Shown: positions 1 through 9,232, numbered from the stretch's first letter. The stretch is DNA of 64,000 nt from Paenibacillus_E sp040812395 (GCF_040812395.1 NZ_JBFNXH010000001.1:1-64000); one strand, 5' to 3'. The notes: generated by a model not told the origin, from the sequence alone. A program made the numbers and translations.

Positions 1-46
1 AAAAGACATCCGCCCCCTAAAAAATGGAGGTAGATGTCTTTTTTGC
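1..46. terminator. Bidirectional hairpin terminator at window edge
   Basis: The arms AAAAGACATC and GATGTCTTTT pair across a loop that can also pair CCNCC with GGAGG. A T-run follows on the plus strand and a shorter one on the minus strand. It probably ends a gene lying left of the window. Confidence 0.5.
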
Positions 47-112
47 AACTTATGCGAGACGCCGTAAAAAAACATAAGTTCTTCAGTGGCCTCGGGAAGA
101 TGCCCGGCGTCT
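47..112. other. Interleaved inverted repeats (alternative or pseudoknotted structure)
   Basis: AACTTATG (47-54) pairs with CATAAGTT (73-80), and AGACGCCG (57-64) pairs with CGGCGTCT (105-112). The second 5' arm lies inside the first loop, so the two stems are either mutually exclusive or form an H-type pseudoknot. A small CGGG/CCCG hairpin (93-106) followed by a T-rich run suggests a terminator. Confidence 0.35.
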
Positions 113-152
113 TTCTTTTTGAACCCTAGTACGTGCGTTCTCTCCGTTAGCC

Positions 153-569
153 TTAACCTTGTGCTGCATCCATGTTCATGTAGTTAATGGCCCACAGATG
201 GCCGTCCAAGTCCACGAAGCCCCAATGATACATGAACCCATGATCTTCAGGTTCAGCGTGCAATTTCCCGCCCAAGGAGACCGCGGTATTCACGATTTCA
301 TCGACCTTTTCCCGGCTCTCGAAGGCCAATGCGATCGTCATCTGCGCATACTTGCTCGTATCGACGGATTCCTTCTCCGTGAGCGTATTAAAGAATGCTT
401 GATTGATCAGCATGACCTGCAGGTTGTCGCCGATCACGATGGCTACCGAATTCTCGTTCTCGGGGAATTGCGGGTTGAACTCGAATCCGAGTCCGGTGAA
501 GAACGCTTTCGATTGTTCTACGTTTTTTACTGGCAGGTTGAAGCTCGTAAATGCGGACGTTAATGCCAT
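153..569 (-). CDS. VOC (glyoxalase/bleomycin-resistance fold) family protein
   Basis: A 138-residue protein made of the two beta-alpha-beta-beta-beta halves of the vicinal oxygen chelate superfamily. The N-terminal half reads FNLPVKNVEQSKAFFTGLGF and the C-terminal half ends with HWGFVDLDGHLWAINYM, both typical of small VOC proteins annotated as glyoxalase or extradiol-dioxygenase relatives. A metal-dependent cytosolic activity is possible, but the substrate cannot be read from sequence. The ATG at 569 is chosen because GAGGTG lies 8 nt upstream; an in-frame TTG two codons earlier has no spacing for that site. It is a single-gene unit reading towards the left edge. Confidence 0.8.
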   Translation of the reverse strand: MALTSAFTSFNLPVKNVEQSKAFFTGLGFEFNPQFPENENSVAIVIGDNLQVMLINQAFFNTLTEKESVDTSKYAQMTIALAFESREKVDEIVNTAVSLGGKLHAEPEDHGFMYHWGFVDLDGHLWAINYMNMDAAQG

Positions 570-994
570 TTTCAAAACACCTCTTCGTCAAATTAGTTTG
601 TGTTCATTTATGCCTTCGTTTATATAGACGACAGCCGATCCGGGAATTCATCGATCTCATGGATTCGGAAGCGTAAATTTTGAAAAATAACTTGGTATTG
701 AGTTCGGATACCCGCCATTCCCGTAAGGCTGCTTATACTTATTGTGCAGGGATAAAGATTGAACCACTCTAAAAAGGAATTCGTCTGAATATATGACAAA
801 TAAAGGGTGGGCATCGAGTGACGGAATGAGAACGGTATGGAAATTAATGATAAAACCGAAGTACGAAAGAAAAAGTTCGAAACCGTCGCCATTTCAGTAT
901 TAAGGTTAAATGTCTTTTTCATGGCTTACATTTCTCCTGTTCTCTTCATTAATCGTACGTTTTGCTTATCTACAGTTCGTCGAGGGTCCGAGTC
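570..994. other. Intergenic region without recognised gene
   Basis: This holds the upstream region of the VOC gene. A 100-codon minus-strand frame from 922 to 620 has a plausible AGGAGA site but low-complexity composition and no recognisable domain. It may be remnant DNA next to the decayed penicillin-binding-protein gene. Confidence 0.4.
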
Positions 995-1640
995 TCTAGG
1001 AACGCCAGACAAGCATGATCACGAAGGGCGTATCCATCCCGCCCATCAGCGGCAATATTTACGATTCGGCGGGACAGTAGATCGCATATTCGATCTCAAC
1101 TCAGTCCCTATACTTTAACTTTCAAAACAGGCTTTAAGCAAGAAGCGGCGGAGACGCTGGCTGCAAAACTCGTGCAGCTGTTTAACGAAAAAGGCGAAGC
1201 GAATTCCAAGCCGTTGACAACTGAGAAAGTTATCGAGGCTATGGACATCAAAGGCAGAGCGCATCTGCCATTCCAACAACGACGGATCAAATCGGGACTG
1301 TCAAAAGAAGAGATCGCCTATCTTAGCGAGCACCGCGACGAGTATCCGGACATGGAGATCGTGGAGGAGCGCATCCGCCAGTACAGTCCTGAGCGGGTCG
1401 CTGTTCAATTGGTCGGCTATATGAACAAGATGAAGGGAGCCAAGGAGAATCTGGATTTTTACAAAAAAATCAACGCGGATCAATCGGATCCCACGCTTAA
1501 GTATTAGGATTCTGAGGAGGTCGTCAGCGATATGAAGCTGACCAAGCCGGTCAAGGGGCAGAATCTGTATCTAACGATTAATCGCAAGGTGCGGCTCACC
1601 AGGCAGCTCAACAACTTGAAAGATTATATGGTGATATAGG
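995..1640 (+). pseudogene. Decayed penicillin-binding protein gene (N-terminal/dimerisation part)
   Basis: Pieces of a class B penicillin-binding protein can be followed across frames. The segment NIYDSAGQ, then after a TAG stop IAYSISTQSLYF, resembles the start of the periplasmic dimerisation region (the usual RGxIYDRxG motif). After a frame change comes a long stretch (1118-1507) with GFKQEAAETLAAKL, IKSGLSKEEIAYL and PERVAVQLVGYMNK. After another in-frame stop at 1505 comes KPVKGQNLYLTINRKV, which matches the entry into the transpeptidase domain. The SxxK, SxN and KTG catalytic motifs are absent. With two stops, a frameshift and no transpeptidase domain, the copy cannot be functional. The family assignment is from recalled motifs; the decay is seen directly. 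Confidence 0.7.
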
Positions 1641-2108
1641 ACAAGAAAATATATGCATTATATGCATTAGATTTCGCGTTTTACGCGGATTTTTTATTTT
1701 ATGGATACAACTTCTTGTCCTTTCCAAAAGATAAGAAGTTGTAATGTTTTCCAATAATGGACACTAAGAATATACCTTCCCCGTAGATGCAAAACGATAT
1801 AGAGTACTGGTCTAATAAGGGCTGGACAAACTGTGAAAGGAAACTCGAACCCCAAATCCAATTCCCTCCCCATGCCTGGACGTAGGGTTTTAGACAAGGA
1901 CCTGAGGTACAGCTTCAGGTTTTTCGTGATCGTGGGAAGGCAGTTAGTGAGCGAAATAGAAATAAAAGGCTTATCGTGGTTCCAGTCATGGCGCCCTGCA
2001 GCGCCGCAGACCAACGATATGGGGAATCAAACATAATTGGTTTCATCCTTATGTATATATAAGGATCGAGAACATTCAGGATGATGAAGAAAGGATGATG
2101 TATTCCCC
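1641..2108. other. Intergenic region, no intact gene
   Basis: It contains a weak CGCG hairpin followed by T-runs (about 1672-1700) that could end transcription, and an inverted repeat TCCTTAT/ATAAGGA around 2047-2065 ahead of the GMC operon. Short frames at 1694-2036 have no recognisable domain. Confidence 0.4.
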
Positions 2109-2759
2109 ATGCATGCATACGATGCGATGGCAAGTGAACACATCCGGACAACTTTTATCGCGTTGGTCGAAGCGATAGTCCCCAATACGTCTGAATCAGC
2201 CATACATTGGTCAGAGCAAGCCGCAGGTGCCGTAGAACTGGGTATTCACGATTATATGATCTGGGAATTGGATCACAATCTTTCGCTTTTTGTGGGTTAC
2301 TATTTAGCCGATATTCCTCTGGCGTCATCTACGGCAATGCTTCTCAATGCCGGTGCGGCTCAGCTTATCGCATCGGGCAAAGCGCAGGATCCCAGACTGT
2401 ATGTAGCTTGGGGAGGCTGCCCATTCGTCAGCCTCTCGTGCCGTGATCGTATACGGGTCTTAGCGATGCTGGAGCAGCTTGATGTAGATCTTGGATGCTT
2501 ACCGCCCCCTTATAAAGACGATGGCGGCCTCGTCACATTTATAGTTGATTATTTAAACAGAGGAACGATGTTTGGTTTTTATTCGGAATGGTCGGCATAC
2601 GGGTCCACACGACTGAAGACACCGACGCAGCGAAGATTGGAATATTTTCCAATAAGTTGGAGTCAGGTTGGTTATCCAGGAGTGTCGAAAGGGTATCGTG
2701 CAGTACGTGGTTATTTACTGACGATTGAACGGAAAGGAATGGAGGCCTCAGATGCTTGA
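2109..2759 (+). CDS. Gluconate 2-dehydrogenase subunit 3-like small subunit
   Basis: A 216-residue protein placed directly before a GMC oxidoreductase and overlapping it by 8 nt. In Bacillales such GMC enzymes are regularly preceded by a small subunit of the gluconate 2-dehydrogenase subunit 3 family, which is thought to act as chaperone or partner of the flavoprotein. Size, position and general composition fit that. No strong signature motif is visible, and no twin-arginine signal is seen although some family members have one. The start at 2109 follows AAGGATGA; an ATG at 2127 is also possible. The name rests mainly on context and remembered family resemblance. Confidence 0.6.
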   Translation: MHAYDAMASEHIRTTFIALVEAIVPNTSESAIHWSEQAAGAVELGIHDYMIWELDHNLSLFVGYYLADIPLASSTAMLLNAGAAQLIASGKAQDPRLYVAWGGCPFVSLSCRDRIRVLAMLEQLDVDLGCLPPPYKDDGGLVTFIVDYLNRGTMFGFYSEWSAYGSTRLKTPTQRRLEYFPISWSQVGYPGVSKGYRAVRGYLLTIERKGMEASDA

Positions 2760-4458
2760 TGCTGACGTAATCGTAATCGGGTCCGGCGGCGGCGGAGCTG
2801 TCGCGGCCAAGGAACTCGGTGAGCTGGGACTTAAAGTTTTGGTTTTGGAAGCTGGCCCATGGTATGGGAACAGCAAGTGGCCGGACCCCAATAGAGCGCG
2901 CGGCGCAGAGTGGAGCTCCAGTCACGCTGATCTGGATGTGAGACTCTACAAGAAAATCTACAATTCCTATGAAAATAACATAAACGACGGCGTATCGGGA
3001 GCATTTCGCTTTGGACCGGCCGACCGTCGGCGCACACCTTGGCACCGAATTATGCGGCAGAGGGGCGATATTTGGCAGCTCTCGGGAGTCGGTGGAACGA
3101 CGCAGCATTACTGGGCGCAATCACCGCGCGCTTTTCCTTCAGCCGTCAACAACATCTGGCCGATCAGTTACCGTGAGCTGGTCCCCTATTATGAGAAAGC
3201 TGAGGCAACGCTGCCTGTTCAGTTTGCGCCGATGGCTCCGAAAGAAGAACTGTTTTTCTACGGGGCCAAGAAGGCTGGTTGGCCACTTATTCCGACGCTT
3301 GATGTCGTAACCCCGGGATATCGCCCGCATCCCAATGCGATTCTGCCCCCAAACGAGCATCTCATGGATCCGAATTATTCGATGGATCAATTGCATGAGA
3401 TGGAAGGGTGCACGATGAGAGGACATTGCGTTAACGGTTGCACGGCCGGTCCCACCGTTGACAAAATTGCCAAACGGGGTACGCTTGTTAGTTATATCCC
3501 CCTTGCACTCAAAACAGGAAACGTCTCGATCCGTCCCAATTCCTTTGCGATCAAAATTTTGACGGGTCACGATCCAAAAGAAGGACTTCATGCCACCGGC
3601 GTGCAATTCCGTGATACCTGGACAGGAGAGATCGGCGAGCTTAAGGCCAAGACTGTTGTTATGGCAGCCGGTTGCATCGAATCACCGCGTCTTTGGATGA
3701 ATTCCGGGCTGCCTTACAACGAATGGGTGGGAAGAGGGCTGACGATTCATTATTTCGATTGGGTGTCGGGCGTATTCGACGAAAAGGACCTGATCGACAT
3801 TATGGGAATTCCTACCGTTGATCCCTTTGTAGGCCACACCTCCGGGGGCAGAGTTGATATCCCGGGGCTTGGCTCCACTCAGGTTTCCGGTCTGAGTCCA
3901 GGCTTACACGCATTTGTGACCTATGGCTTCAGCGATGCGGGCTACAATGCCCTGAACCCGCCAGAGCCGGGGGCGCCTTGGGATATACGCGGGCGGGTCG
4001 TCGGTCCCGAGCTCAAAGAACTGATGATGAACTATCGCCGAACGATGAGCATGCTGATTCTTGCGGATGATGAAACGCTCTATCACAACAGGGTAACGGT
4101 CGATCCGTTGTTGAAGGACGAACACGGGCCGATTCCGGTCGTTCATTACGCCCCCAGCAAAAAAACGCTGCAACGGCGCGACCAATTAGCCAAACATTCA
4201 GCTGAAATTCTAAAGCAAGCCGGCGCTAGAACCATCATCAGATCGGATACTCCGGCTGGCTGGTTGCTCCATATCGAAAGCACGATGCGCATGGGATATG
4301 TTGTGGATACGAACTGCGAAGCTTTTCAAGTTAAGCGTTTATATATTGCCGATAACAGTGTTCATTATAACGGAATTGGAGGACCCAATCCGACGCTGAC
4401 AACACAGGCGTTGGCGACACGTATGGCTGAGAAGTTAGCCAAAACCTATTTTAGTTAA
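2752..4458 (+). CDS. GMC family FAD-dependent oxidoreductase
   Basis: A 568-residue glucose-methanol-choline flavoprotein. The FAD-binding Rossmann segment DADVIVIGSGGGGAVAAKEL sits at residues 2-21, followed by VLEAGPW. A cysteine-bearing segment MEGCTMRGHCVNGCTAGP, typical of the gluconate/sorbose dehydrogenase-like subgroup, lies near residue 220. The C-terminal part shows LLHIESTMRMG, with the likely catalytic His, and NGIGGPNPTLTTQ, with the usual Asn/His-region partner. It probably oxidises a sugar or polyol, passing electrons to a membrane carrier; the substrate is unknown. The ATG at 2752 is preferred because GGAGG lies 6-7 nt upstream. It forms an operon with the small-subunit gene before it. 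Confidence 0.85.
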   Translation: MLDADVIVIGSGGGGAVAAKELGELGLKVLVLEAGPWYGNSKWPDPNRARGAEWSSSHADLDVRLYKKIYNSYENNINDGVSGAFRFGPADRRRTPWHRIMRQRGDIWQLSGVGGTTQHYWAQSPRAFPSAVNNIWPISYRELVPYYEKAEATLPVQFAPMAPKEELFFYGAKKAGWPLIPTLDVVTPGYRPHPNAILPPNEHLMDPNYSMDQLHEMEGCTMRGHCVNGCTAGPTVDKIAKRGTLVSYIPLALKTGNVSIRPNSFAIKILTGHDPKEGLHATGVQFRDTWTGEIGELKAKTVVMAAGCIESPRLWMNSGLPYNEWVGRGLTIHYFDWVSGVFDEKDLIDIMGIPTVDPFVGHTSGGRVDIPGLGSTQVSGLSPGLHAFVTYGFSDAGYNALNPPEPGAPWDIRGRVVGPELKELMMNYRRTMSMLILADDETLYHNRVTVDPLLKDEHGPIPVVHYAPSKKTLQRRDQLAKHSAEILKQAGARTIIRSDTPAGWLLHIESTMRMGYVVDTNCEAFQVKRLYIADNSVHYNGIGGPNPTLTTQALATRMAEKLAKTYFS

Positions 4459-4461
4459 ACC

Positions 4462-4503
4462 AAACAGGCAGGTCAGGAGTGAATATCCTGCTTGCCTGTT
4501 TAT
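4462..4503 (+). terminator. Rho-independent terminator of the GMC operon
   Basis: Long stem AAACAGGCAGGTCAGGA pairing with TCCTGCTTGCCTGTTT (one bulge), immediately after the GMC stop codon. The T-rich end is short. Confidence 0.75.
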
Positions 4504-4573
4504 TCGTTTCGAGGCCCAGCAAATAAATAGGAATAGGCATCAAAGCCTCACGTCACTTTGTGGGGTAATTTAG

Positions 4574-4678
4574 TTAACTCTTGGAAACCGTATAATAAAG
4601 TACCAGACCCGATAGGCCAACAATACATATAAAACCAATGATTTTCCCAATTAACCCGTTACTCATGTTGTTGTTCAT
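4574..4678 (-). CDS. 34-residue single-pass membrane peptide
   Basis: A short open frame encoding a peptide with a polar N-terminus (MNNNMSNG), one hydrophobic helix of about 18 residues (IIGFICIVGLSGLVLYY) and a polar tail VSKS. GGAAGG lies directly before the first ATG, too close for it and a little far for the ATG at 4666, which would give a 30-residue form. It runs divergently from the first ger operon. Its composition is that of a genuine small membrane protein rather than random sequence. I do not recognise a family and assign no function. Confidence 0.4.
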   Translation of the reverse strand: MNNNMSNGLIGKIIGFICIVGLSGLVLYYTVSKS

Positions 4679-4829
4679 CCTTCCTATTTCATAAACATTA
4701 AGATGCCAAGGGCTCAGGAGAAATATACCAATGATATTTATCCCATTTCAGGGAGAAACTTTAAGATGAATAATGATAATACCTTCAGTAACCTCTTCTT
4801 TCCGATAAACTCAAAGGGTGTGAAGACAT

Positions 4830-6353
4830 ATGCCATTTAAAGGAGTGCTACCTTGGCCAAGGAAAATTAAGCAAGAGTGGATTGAAGTTACAACAGCAGG
4901 TGAAATTGAAGGGGAATTATCAAATAATCTGGATGATAATGAGACTTGGCTAAACCAGACATTTTCAAATTGTTCTGATCTGTTAGTGAGAAAAGTACAT
5001 CTATTTAATTCGATTCCTTGTATGCTGGTTTTCTTCAGGGAATTGGTCAATACCAAACAACTGGATGATGAATTATTGAAAACGCTTTTGAATAATAAGA
5101 ATTTGGTATCAGATACGTTCACCCAGCTTATTGAACAGATGAAAAGTGAGCTGCTTCCCATAGTGCAGACATTAATCGTTAGTAATAAGAAAGAGACGGT
5201 TAAGCAAATCATCAAGGGACAAGTGGTTCTGTTTGTGGAATCTTCCAACCAGGCTCTGTCCATAGGCATGCAAGAAAAACTGCATCGTGAGCTGCAGGAG
5301 CCCAATATGGAGGCGACGATTCGCGGTCCGAAAGTTGGGTTTATTGAAAACATTGACATCAATATGGGTTTAATCCGTCAGCAAATCCGAACACCTCAGT
5401 TGAAGATGGAACAGATGCAGGTGGGGGAGGTTTCACAAACGGAGGTCGTTGTCGCCTATATAGAAAACGTGGTATCACCAACCGTGATCATTGAAGTGAG
5501 AAATCGCATATCGCAACTGGATATGGATACTGTTCTGGAATCGGGTTACATAGAAGAAATGATCCGTGATGCGCCTTATTCCCCTTTTCCGGTGATCCAA
5601 ATGACCGAAAGGCCTGACGTCGTGTCGGCTTCACTGCTTGAAGGGAAAGTTGCCATACTGGTGGACGGAACTCCGATGGTACTCATCGCTCCCATTACGT
5701 TTTGGCATGCATTCCAAACGGCGGAGGACTATTATACGAACTTCATTATTTCAACATTTTTACGATGGCTTCGGTACTTGTTTACCTTCATCGCTTTAAC
5801 CTTGCCATCTTTGTATATTGCTGTGGACACGTTTCATCCGGAAATGATACCCACAAGTTTGATTTTGTCTCTTGCGGCGGCAAGGGAGCCGGTTCCTTTT
5901 CCGACATTGGTGGAAATCATGATGATGGAAATTGCTTTTGAAGCGATTCGCGAGGCGGGAATCCGCCTTCCCAAACAAGTTGGCCAAACGATCAGTATCG
6001 TAGGCGTGCTTGTGATCGGACAAGCTGCTGTTCAGGCAGGTATCGTATCGGCGCCCATTGTTATTGTCGTATCTTTGACAGGAATCGCTTCCTTCTTGAT
6101 TCCGAGTAACAATATGAGTCAGGCGATTCGTATTTTGCGATTTCCGCTCATGATATCTGCAGGCATCCTCGGCTTGTACGGTTTTGGCGTTGCTATGATT
6201 GCGCTACTGATTCATCTCGTTAACCTGCGTTCCTTCGGCGTTTATTACATGTCGCCCCTCGCTCCGTTTCAATTATCCAGACTATTGGATGTATTCGTAA
6301 GAGCTCCGTGGTGGGTCATGCACAAGCGTCAAAATCGTGTTCGCCCGAAATAG
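4830..6353 (+). CDS. Spore germination protein, GerA family (A subunit)
   Basis: A 507-residue GerA-type A subunit of a germinant receptor, located in the inner membrane of the dormant spore. Residues 1-270 form the large soluble N-terminal region, with the family segment ATIRGPKVGFIENIDINMGL near 155 and QMTERPDVV near 255. The rest is membrane-embedded with several helices, containing LPSLYIAVDTFHPEMIPTSL and EIAFEAIREAGIRLPKQVGQ, which are strong family signatures. The start follows AAGGGTG by 8 nt. It is the first gene of an A-C-B operon; gerC starts 15 nt after it. The germinant cannot be predicted from sequence. Confidence 0.93.
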   Translation: MPFKGVLPWPRKIKQEWIEVTTAGEIEGELSNNLDDNETWLNQTFSNCSDLLVRKVHLFNSIPCMLVFFRELVNTKQLDDELLKTLLNNKNLVSDTFTQLIEQMKSELLPIVQTLIVSNKKETVKQIIKGQVVLFVESSNQALSIGMQEKLHRELQEPNMEATIRGPKVGFIENIDINMGLIRQQIRTPQLKMEQMQVGEVSQTEVVVAYIENVVSPTVIIEVRNRISQLDMDTVLESGYIEEMIRDAPYSPFPVIQMTERPDVVSASLLEGKVAILVDGTPMVLIAPITFWHAFQTAEDYYTNFIISTFLRWLRYLFTFIALTLPSLYIAVDTFHPEMIPTSLILSLAAAREPVPFPTLVEIMMMEIAFEAIREAGIRLPKQVGQTISIVGVLVIGQAAVQAGIVSAPIVIVVSLTGIASFLIPSNNMSQAIRILRFPLMISAGILGLYGFGVAMIALLIHLVNLRSFGVYYMSPLAPFQLSRLLDVFVRAPWWVMHKRQNRVRPK

Positions 6354-6367
6354 GAGTTGAAGAAACA

Positions 6368-7540
6368 ATGAGCCGTATGAAAGGGTATAAAACGATAGCA
6401 CTCATCCTTAGTTTCAGTTTAATGACGGGCTGTTGGGATCGGAGCGAGGTTAACGATCTTGCGTTTGTGCTCGCTAGCGGTCTCGATCTTGCGGAGAATG
6501 GGGAAGCTGAGGTAACACTGCAAATCGCTCTTCCTACAGAAATGCCCAGTGCTATGCAAGGTGGCAGAACGGGCGGTAAAAGAACGGTCTTGGTCATCTC
6601 GGATAAAGGAAGGAACGGTGCGGATATTTTGCATAAATTGCAGAAGCGATTGTCCCGGCAAATCTTTTTTGGGCACAGAGGGGTGGTCATCATTGGTGAA
6701 AAATACGCCAGACATGGTATAGATCAGATTTTAGATCAACTGATGCGTTCACCTGGCAGCCGGTATAACAGTTATTTTCTGACTGCAAATGGAACAACCG
6801 CCAAACAAGCGTTACAAACGCAGTACCAGCTGGAAGCCATACCGGCTATTGCTCTTAAAAAAATGCAATTAAACGGACTCGGTTTATCCGTCAAAATGGA
6901 TGAATTTATGGATGTGCAATCCTCTTCCGGGAGATCCGCTGTAACTGGAGCCCTAAAGGCATTCACCAGCAAGAGTGGAGAGGGGGAGTTCAATCTTGAT
7001 GAAGCGGCCGTTTATCAAGAAAATAAACTGGTCGGATTTTTAACGCCAGATGAAAAGAAGATATTAATCTGGCGCAGAGGGAAACTCAAACGTAGCAAAC
7101 TAACAGCACAGGTTGAACCACAAGTGAAAGGCTTTAAGGGAACCGTTGGCGTTGAAGTATTGCAATCTAAAGCGAACTTGCTCACCAAAATAAATAATGG
7201 CATGCCCGAAATGACGATTGTCTTCAAAGCCAAGGTAAGAGTGTTTGAAAACGATACAAAGTTGGATTTGAGCAAAGTTGAAAATTTAAAACACGTGGAA
7301 AGCAAGGTAATGGGTGAGATCGAAGAACAAATACAAAGTACGCTCCATCGCGCACAAAAGGAGTTAAAGGCAGACATTTTTGGTTTTGGGGATGAAATTC
7401 ATATTAAATACGCCTCTTATTGGAAGCAAAATAAGGATCAATGGAAAGACATTTACCCTGGGGTTCCGGTTACTGTTAAGATTGACCTCAAAATTCAACG
7501 TATTGGCCGAACCCAGTCGCCTGCGCACCTGAAAAAGTAG
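6368..7540 (+). CDS. Spore germination lipoprotein, GerC family (C subunit)
   Basis: A 390-residue Ger(x)C protein. The N-terminus has a lipoprotein signal with lipobox LMTGC (Cys22) followed by WDRSEVNDLAFV, the hallmark of GerC proteins (mature CWDxxExx). The protein is expected to be lipid-anchored at the outer face of the inner spore membrane, where it works with the A and B subunits. The C-terminal part (about 200-380) carries the conserved domain ending in KDIYPGVPVTVKIDLKI. The ATG at 6368 is chosen because it begins the signal peptide and GGAG lies 11 nt upstream; an earlier in-frame start would overlap the A-subunit gene and spoil the signal peptide. Confidence 0.92.
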   Translation: MSRMKGYKTIALILSFSLMTGCWDRSEVNDLAFVLASGLDLAENGEAEVTLQIALPTEMPSAMQGGRTGGKRTVLVISDKGRNGADILHKLQKRLSRQIFFGHRGVVIIGEKYARHGIDQILDQLMRSPGSRYNSYFLTANGTTAKQALQTQYQLEAIPAIALKKMQLNGLGLSVKMDEFMDVQSSSGRSAVTGALKAFTSKSGEGEFNLDEAAVYQENKLVGFLTPDEKKILIWRRGKLKRSKLTAQVEPQVKGFKGTVGVEVLQSKANLLTKINNGMPEMTIVFKAKVRVFENDTKLDLSKVENLKHVESKVMGEIEEQIQSTLHRAQKELKADIFGFGDEIHIKYASYWKQNKDQWKDIYPGVPVTVKIDLKIQRIGRTQSPAHLKK

Positions 7541-7569
7541 AACGAATCAACCAAGGAAGGATGATAACA

Positions 7570-8676
7570 ATGAAAGTGAGCGGAATTCAAGTGTTCTGGA
7601 TGACCACCATTATGGATATTGGCATGACCTTGCTGATGACGTTCACGCCGGGTTTGCAGGCTGCTAAGCAGGATGCATGGGTCTCCATGCTTGTTGCGGG
7701 ATGCATTGCCGTGCTGATTGCTGTGGTGACTACAAAGCTTGTGCTCCTTCATCCGGAGCAGACCTTCATTCAATTCAGTCAAACAATTATGGGGAAATGG
7801 CTCGGCAAGATCGTCGTCGTTATCTATCTTGTCCAATGGTATACCATCATTCCCGTTGTTCTTCGTCAGTTTAGCGATCTACTCCGAGTTCTGCTTCTGA
7901 ATTCAACTCCGGGAGTATTTATCATAGTGCCAATGGTCCTGGTCGTTATCTATGTGACCTATTCCGGTGGGATAGATGGAATCGGACGGGTCAGCGAAAT
8001 ATTGGGACCCTTAATTTTTTTGATGATATTGCTGGTTCTGGCCACAAACCTGGGCAACATCCACTGGAATCGTCTGCTGCCCTTTTATGCGGACAGCGGT
8101 ACCACGGCTATCTTCAAGGGCTCTCTACCCTCCGCTTCCTACCTTGGACATGCCGTTGAATTCGTCATGATTTCACCGTTTCTTTTTACTCCCGGCAAAG
8201 GATCCTCATATGTGATTTGGGGTGTTATAGTTGCAAGTTTTGGTGTGCTGTTGTCGATGGTCATGGTCATTTTAACTTTAGGTGTCAATCTCTCCTCCAA
8301 TATGTGGTACCCATTTTTCGAAATGACAAAAAAGATCGCTATCTTCAGTTTTATTGAAAACTTGGACGCGCTTGCCGTTGTTATCTGGATCGCCAGCGTA
8401 TTCATTAAATTATCTATTTATATGTTTGTTGCCAGTTACGGAACGGCTCAGTTTTTACAAGTGGCAAATTGGAAGAACATGATCTGGTTTATTGCCCCGG
8501 TTGTTACGGTATTTGCGTTCATCCCCCAGGATGTCTCCGAGGCGACAGGCAGTTATTTGAACCATTATTGGGTTCCGTTTGTACTTCCTGTCAACATGAT
8601 CGGGTTGCCCTTGCTGCTACTGATTATAGGGAAAATCAGGCAGAGGAAGACAGCAGTTGGCTATACCAGGGATTGA
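7570..8676 (+). CDS. Spore germination protein, GerB family (B subunit, APC-like transporter fold)
   Basis: A 368-residue integral membrane protein with about ten hydrophobic helices. It opens with the GerB family start KVSGIQVFWMTTIMDIG and has YSGGIDGIGRVSEILGPLIF near residue 135. GerB proteins share the amino-acid/polyamine/organocation fold and are thought to form the germinant-binding part of the receptor. AAGGAAGG lies 9 nt before the ATG at 7570, so this start is preferred over the ATG at 7561. It is the last gene of the A-C-B operon and is followed by a terminator. Confidence 0.92.
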   Translation: MKVSGIQVFWMTTIMDIGMTLLMTFTPGLQAAKQDAWVSMLVAGCIAVLIAVVTTKLVLLHPEQTFIQFSQTIMGKWLGKIVVVIYLVQWYTIIPVVLRQFSDLLRVLLLNSTPGVFIIVPMVLVVIYVTYSGGIDGIGRVSEILGPLIFLMILLVLATNLGNIHWNRLLPFYADSGTTAIFKGSLPSASYLGHAVEFVMISPFLFTPGKGSSYVIWGVIVASFGVLLSMVMVILTLGVNLSSNMWYPFFEMTKKIAIFSFIENLDALAVVIWIASVFIKLSIYMFVASYGTAQFLQVANWKNMIWFIAPVVTVFAFIPQDVSEATGSYLNHYWVPFVLPVNMIGLPLLLLIIGKIRQRKTAVGYTRD

Positions 8677-8805
8677 ATCTAAAAGTTCAACATCTTCTTG
8701 AAAAGATTCGGTTCTGGTCCAAGAAATCAAAAGATCCAGACGACCGTTCGGTCAATCGAAATTCTATGCGATTAAACCGAATAACTGATGGATGAGTTGA
8801 ACGAC

Positions 8806-8847
8806 AAAAAGGGGCGACGAATGATTACATTCGACATGCCCCTTTTT
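8806..8847 (+). terminator. Terminator after first ger operon
   Basis: AAAAAGGGGC pairs with GCCCCTTTTT (10-bp arms), with inner CGA/TCG pairing in the loop. The T-run is part of the arm, so it can work in both directions. Confidence 0.8.
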
Positions 8848-8854
8848 GATCCTA

Positions 8855-9130
8855 TGCATCGCTTCAATTCCTTGAATCGTTTGCTCTGCAGTCAGAAATG
8901 ATTTAAATCCAAGCATTGGGTTCGTTCGTTTTTGATGAAACGATGATCCTGTTCTATGATGTTATTGAGATACTTCGTCTGTCTTATCTGTGTTTCATGT
9001 GGCAGTTTATTATTATTCTTTAGATTTCCTACAGCCACTGGATAAGCAGGGTTCTTATCTACCGTAATTTGTAATTACTCTTGGAATTTGTGCATGATTT
9101 GAGGATAAAGTTTTCTCAAATAATCGTTGC
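8855..9130 (-). pseudogene. Relic of an IS6-family (IS240/IS26-like) transposase, C-terminal part
   Basis: On the minus strand the frame reads ITVDKNPAYPVAVGNLK, then TKYLNNIIEQDHRFIK and, after a one-base frame change, PMLGFKSFLTAEQTIQGIEA. This is the highly conserved end of IS6-family DDE transposases (the VDKNxAYP and YLNNxxEQDHRxIKxR motifs, including the last catalytic Glu). The N-terminal part with the first catalytic Asp is missing and no terminal inverted repeats are evident, so it is an immobile remnant. The position directly behind a ger operon suggests an old insertion. Confidence 0.75.
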
Positions 9131-9232
9131 TCGGTTTTCATATCACACTTTTCACTTCACCTAAAATCAATGGTTTTACCCATTGAATCCACTGCATGAT
9201 ATAGGGGAGGATAGTTTAATTTACTTTCTGAT

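Noticed and set aside
620..922. 100-codon minus-strand frame starting MKKTFNLNTE with an AGGAGA site, considered as a possible signalling peptide precursor
   Set aside because: No AgrB/AgrC-type partner nearby, too long for an AgrD-type peptide, and the later residues look non-coding.
2539..3120. 193-codon minus-strand frame over the GMC operon
   Set aside because: Antisense shadow without homology or ribosome site.
4811..5362. 183-codon frame antisense to the first gerA gene
   Set aside because: Fully inside a conserved gene on the other strand, no ribosome site, Ser/Cys-rich shadow composition.
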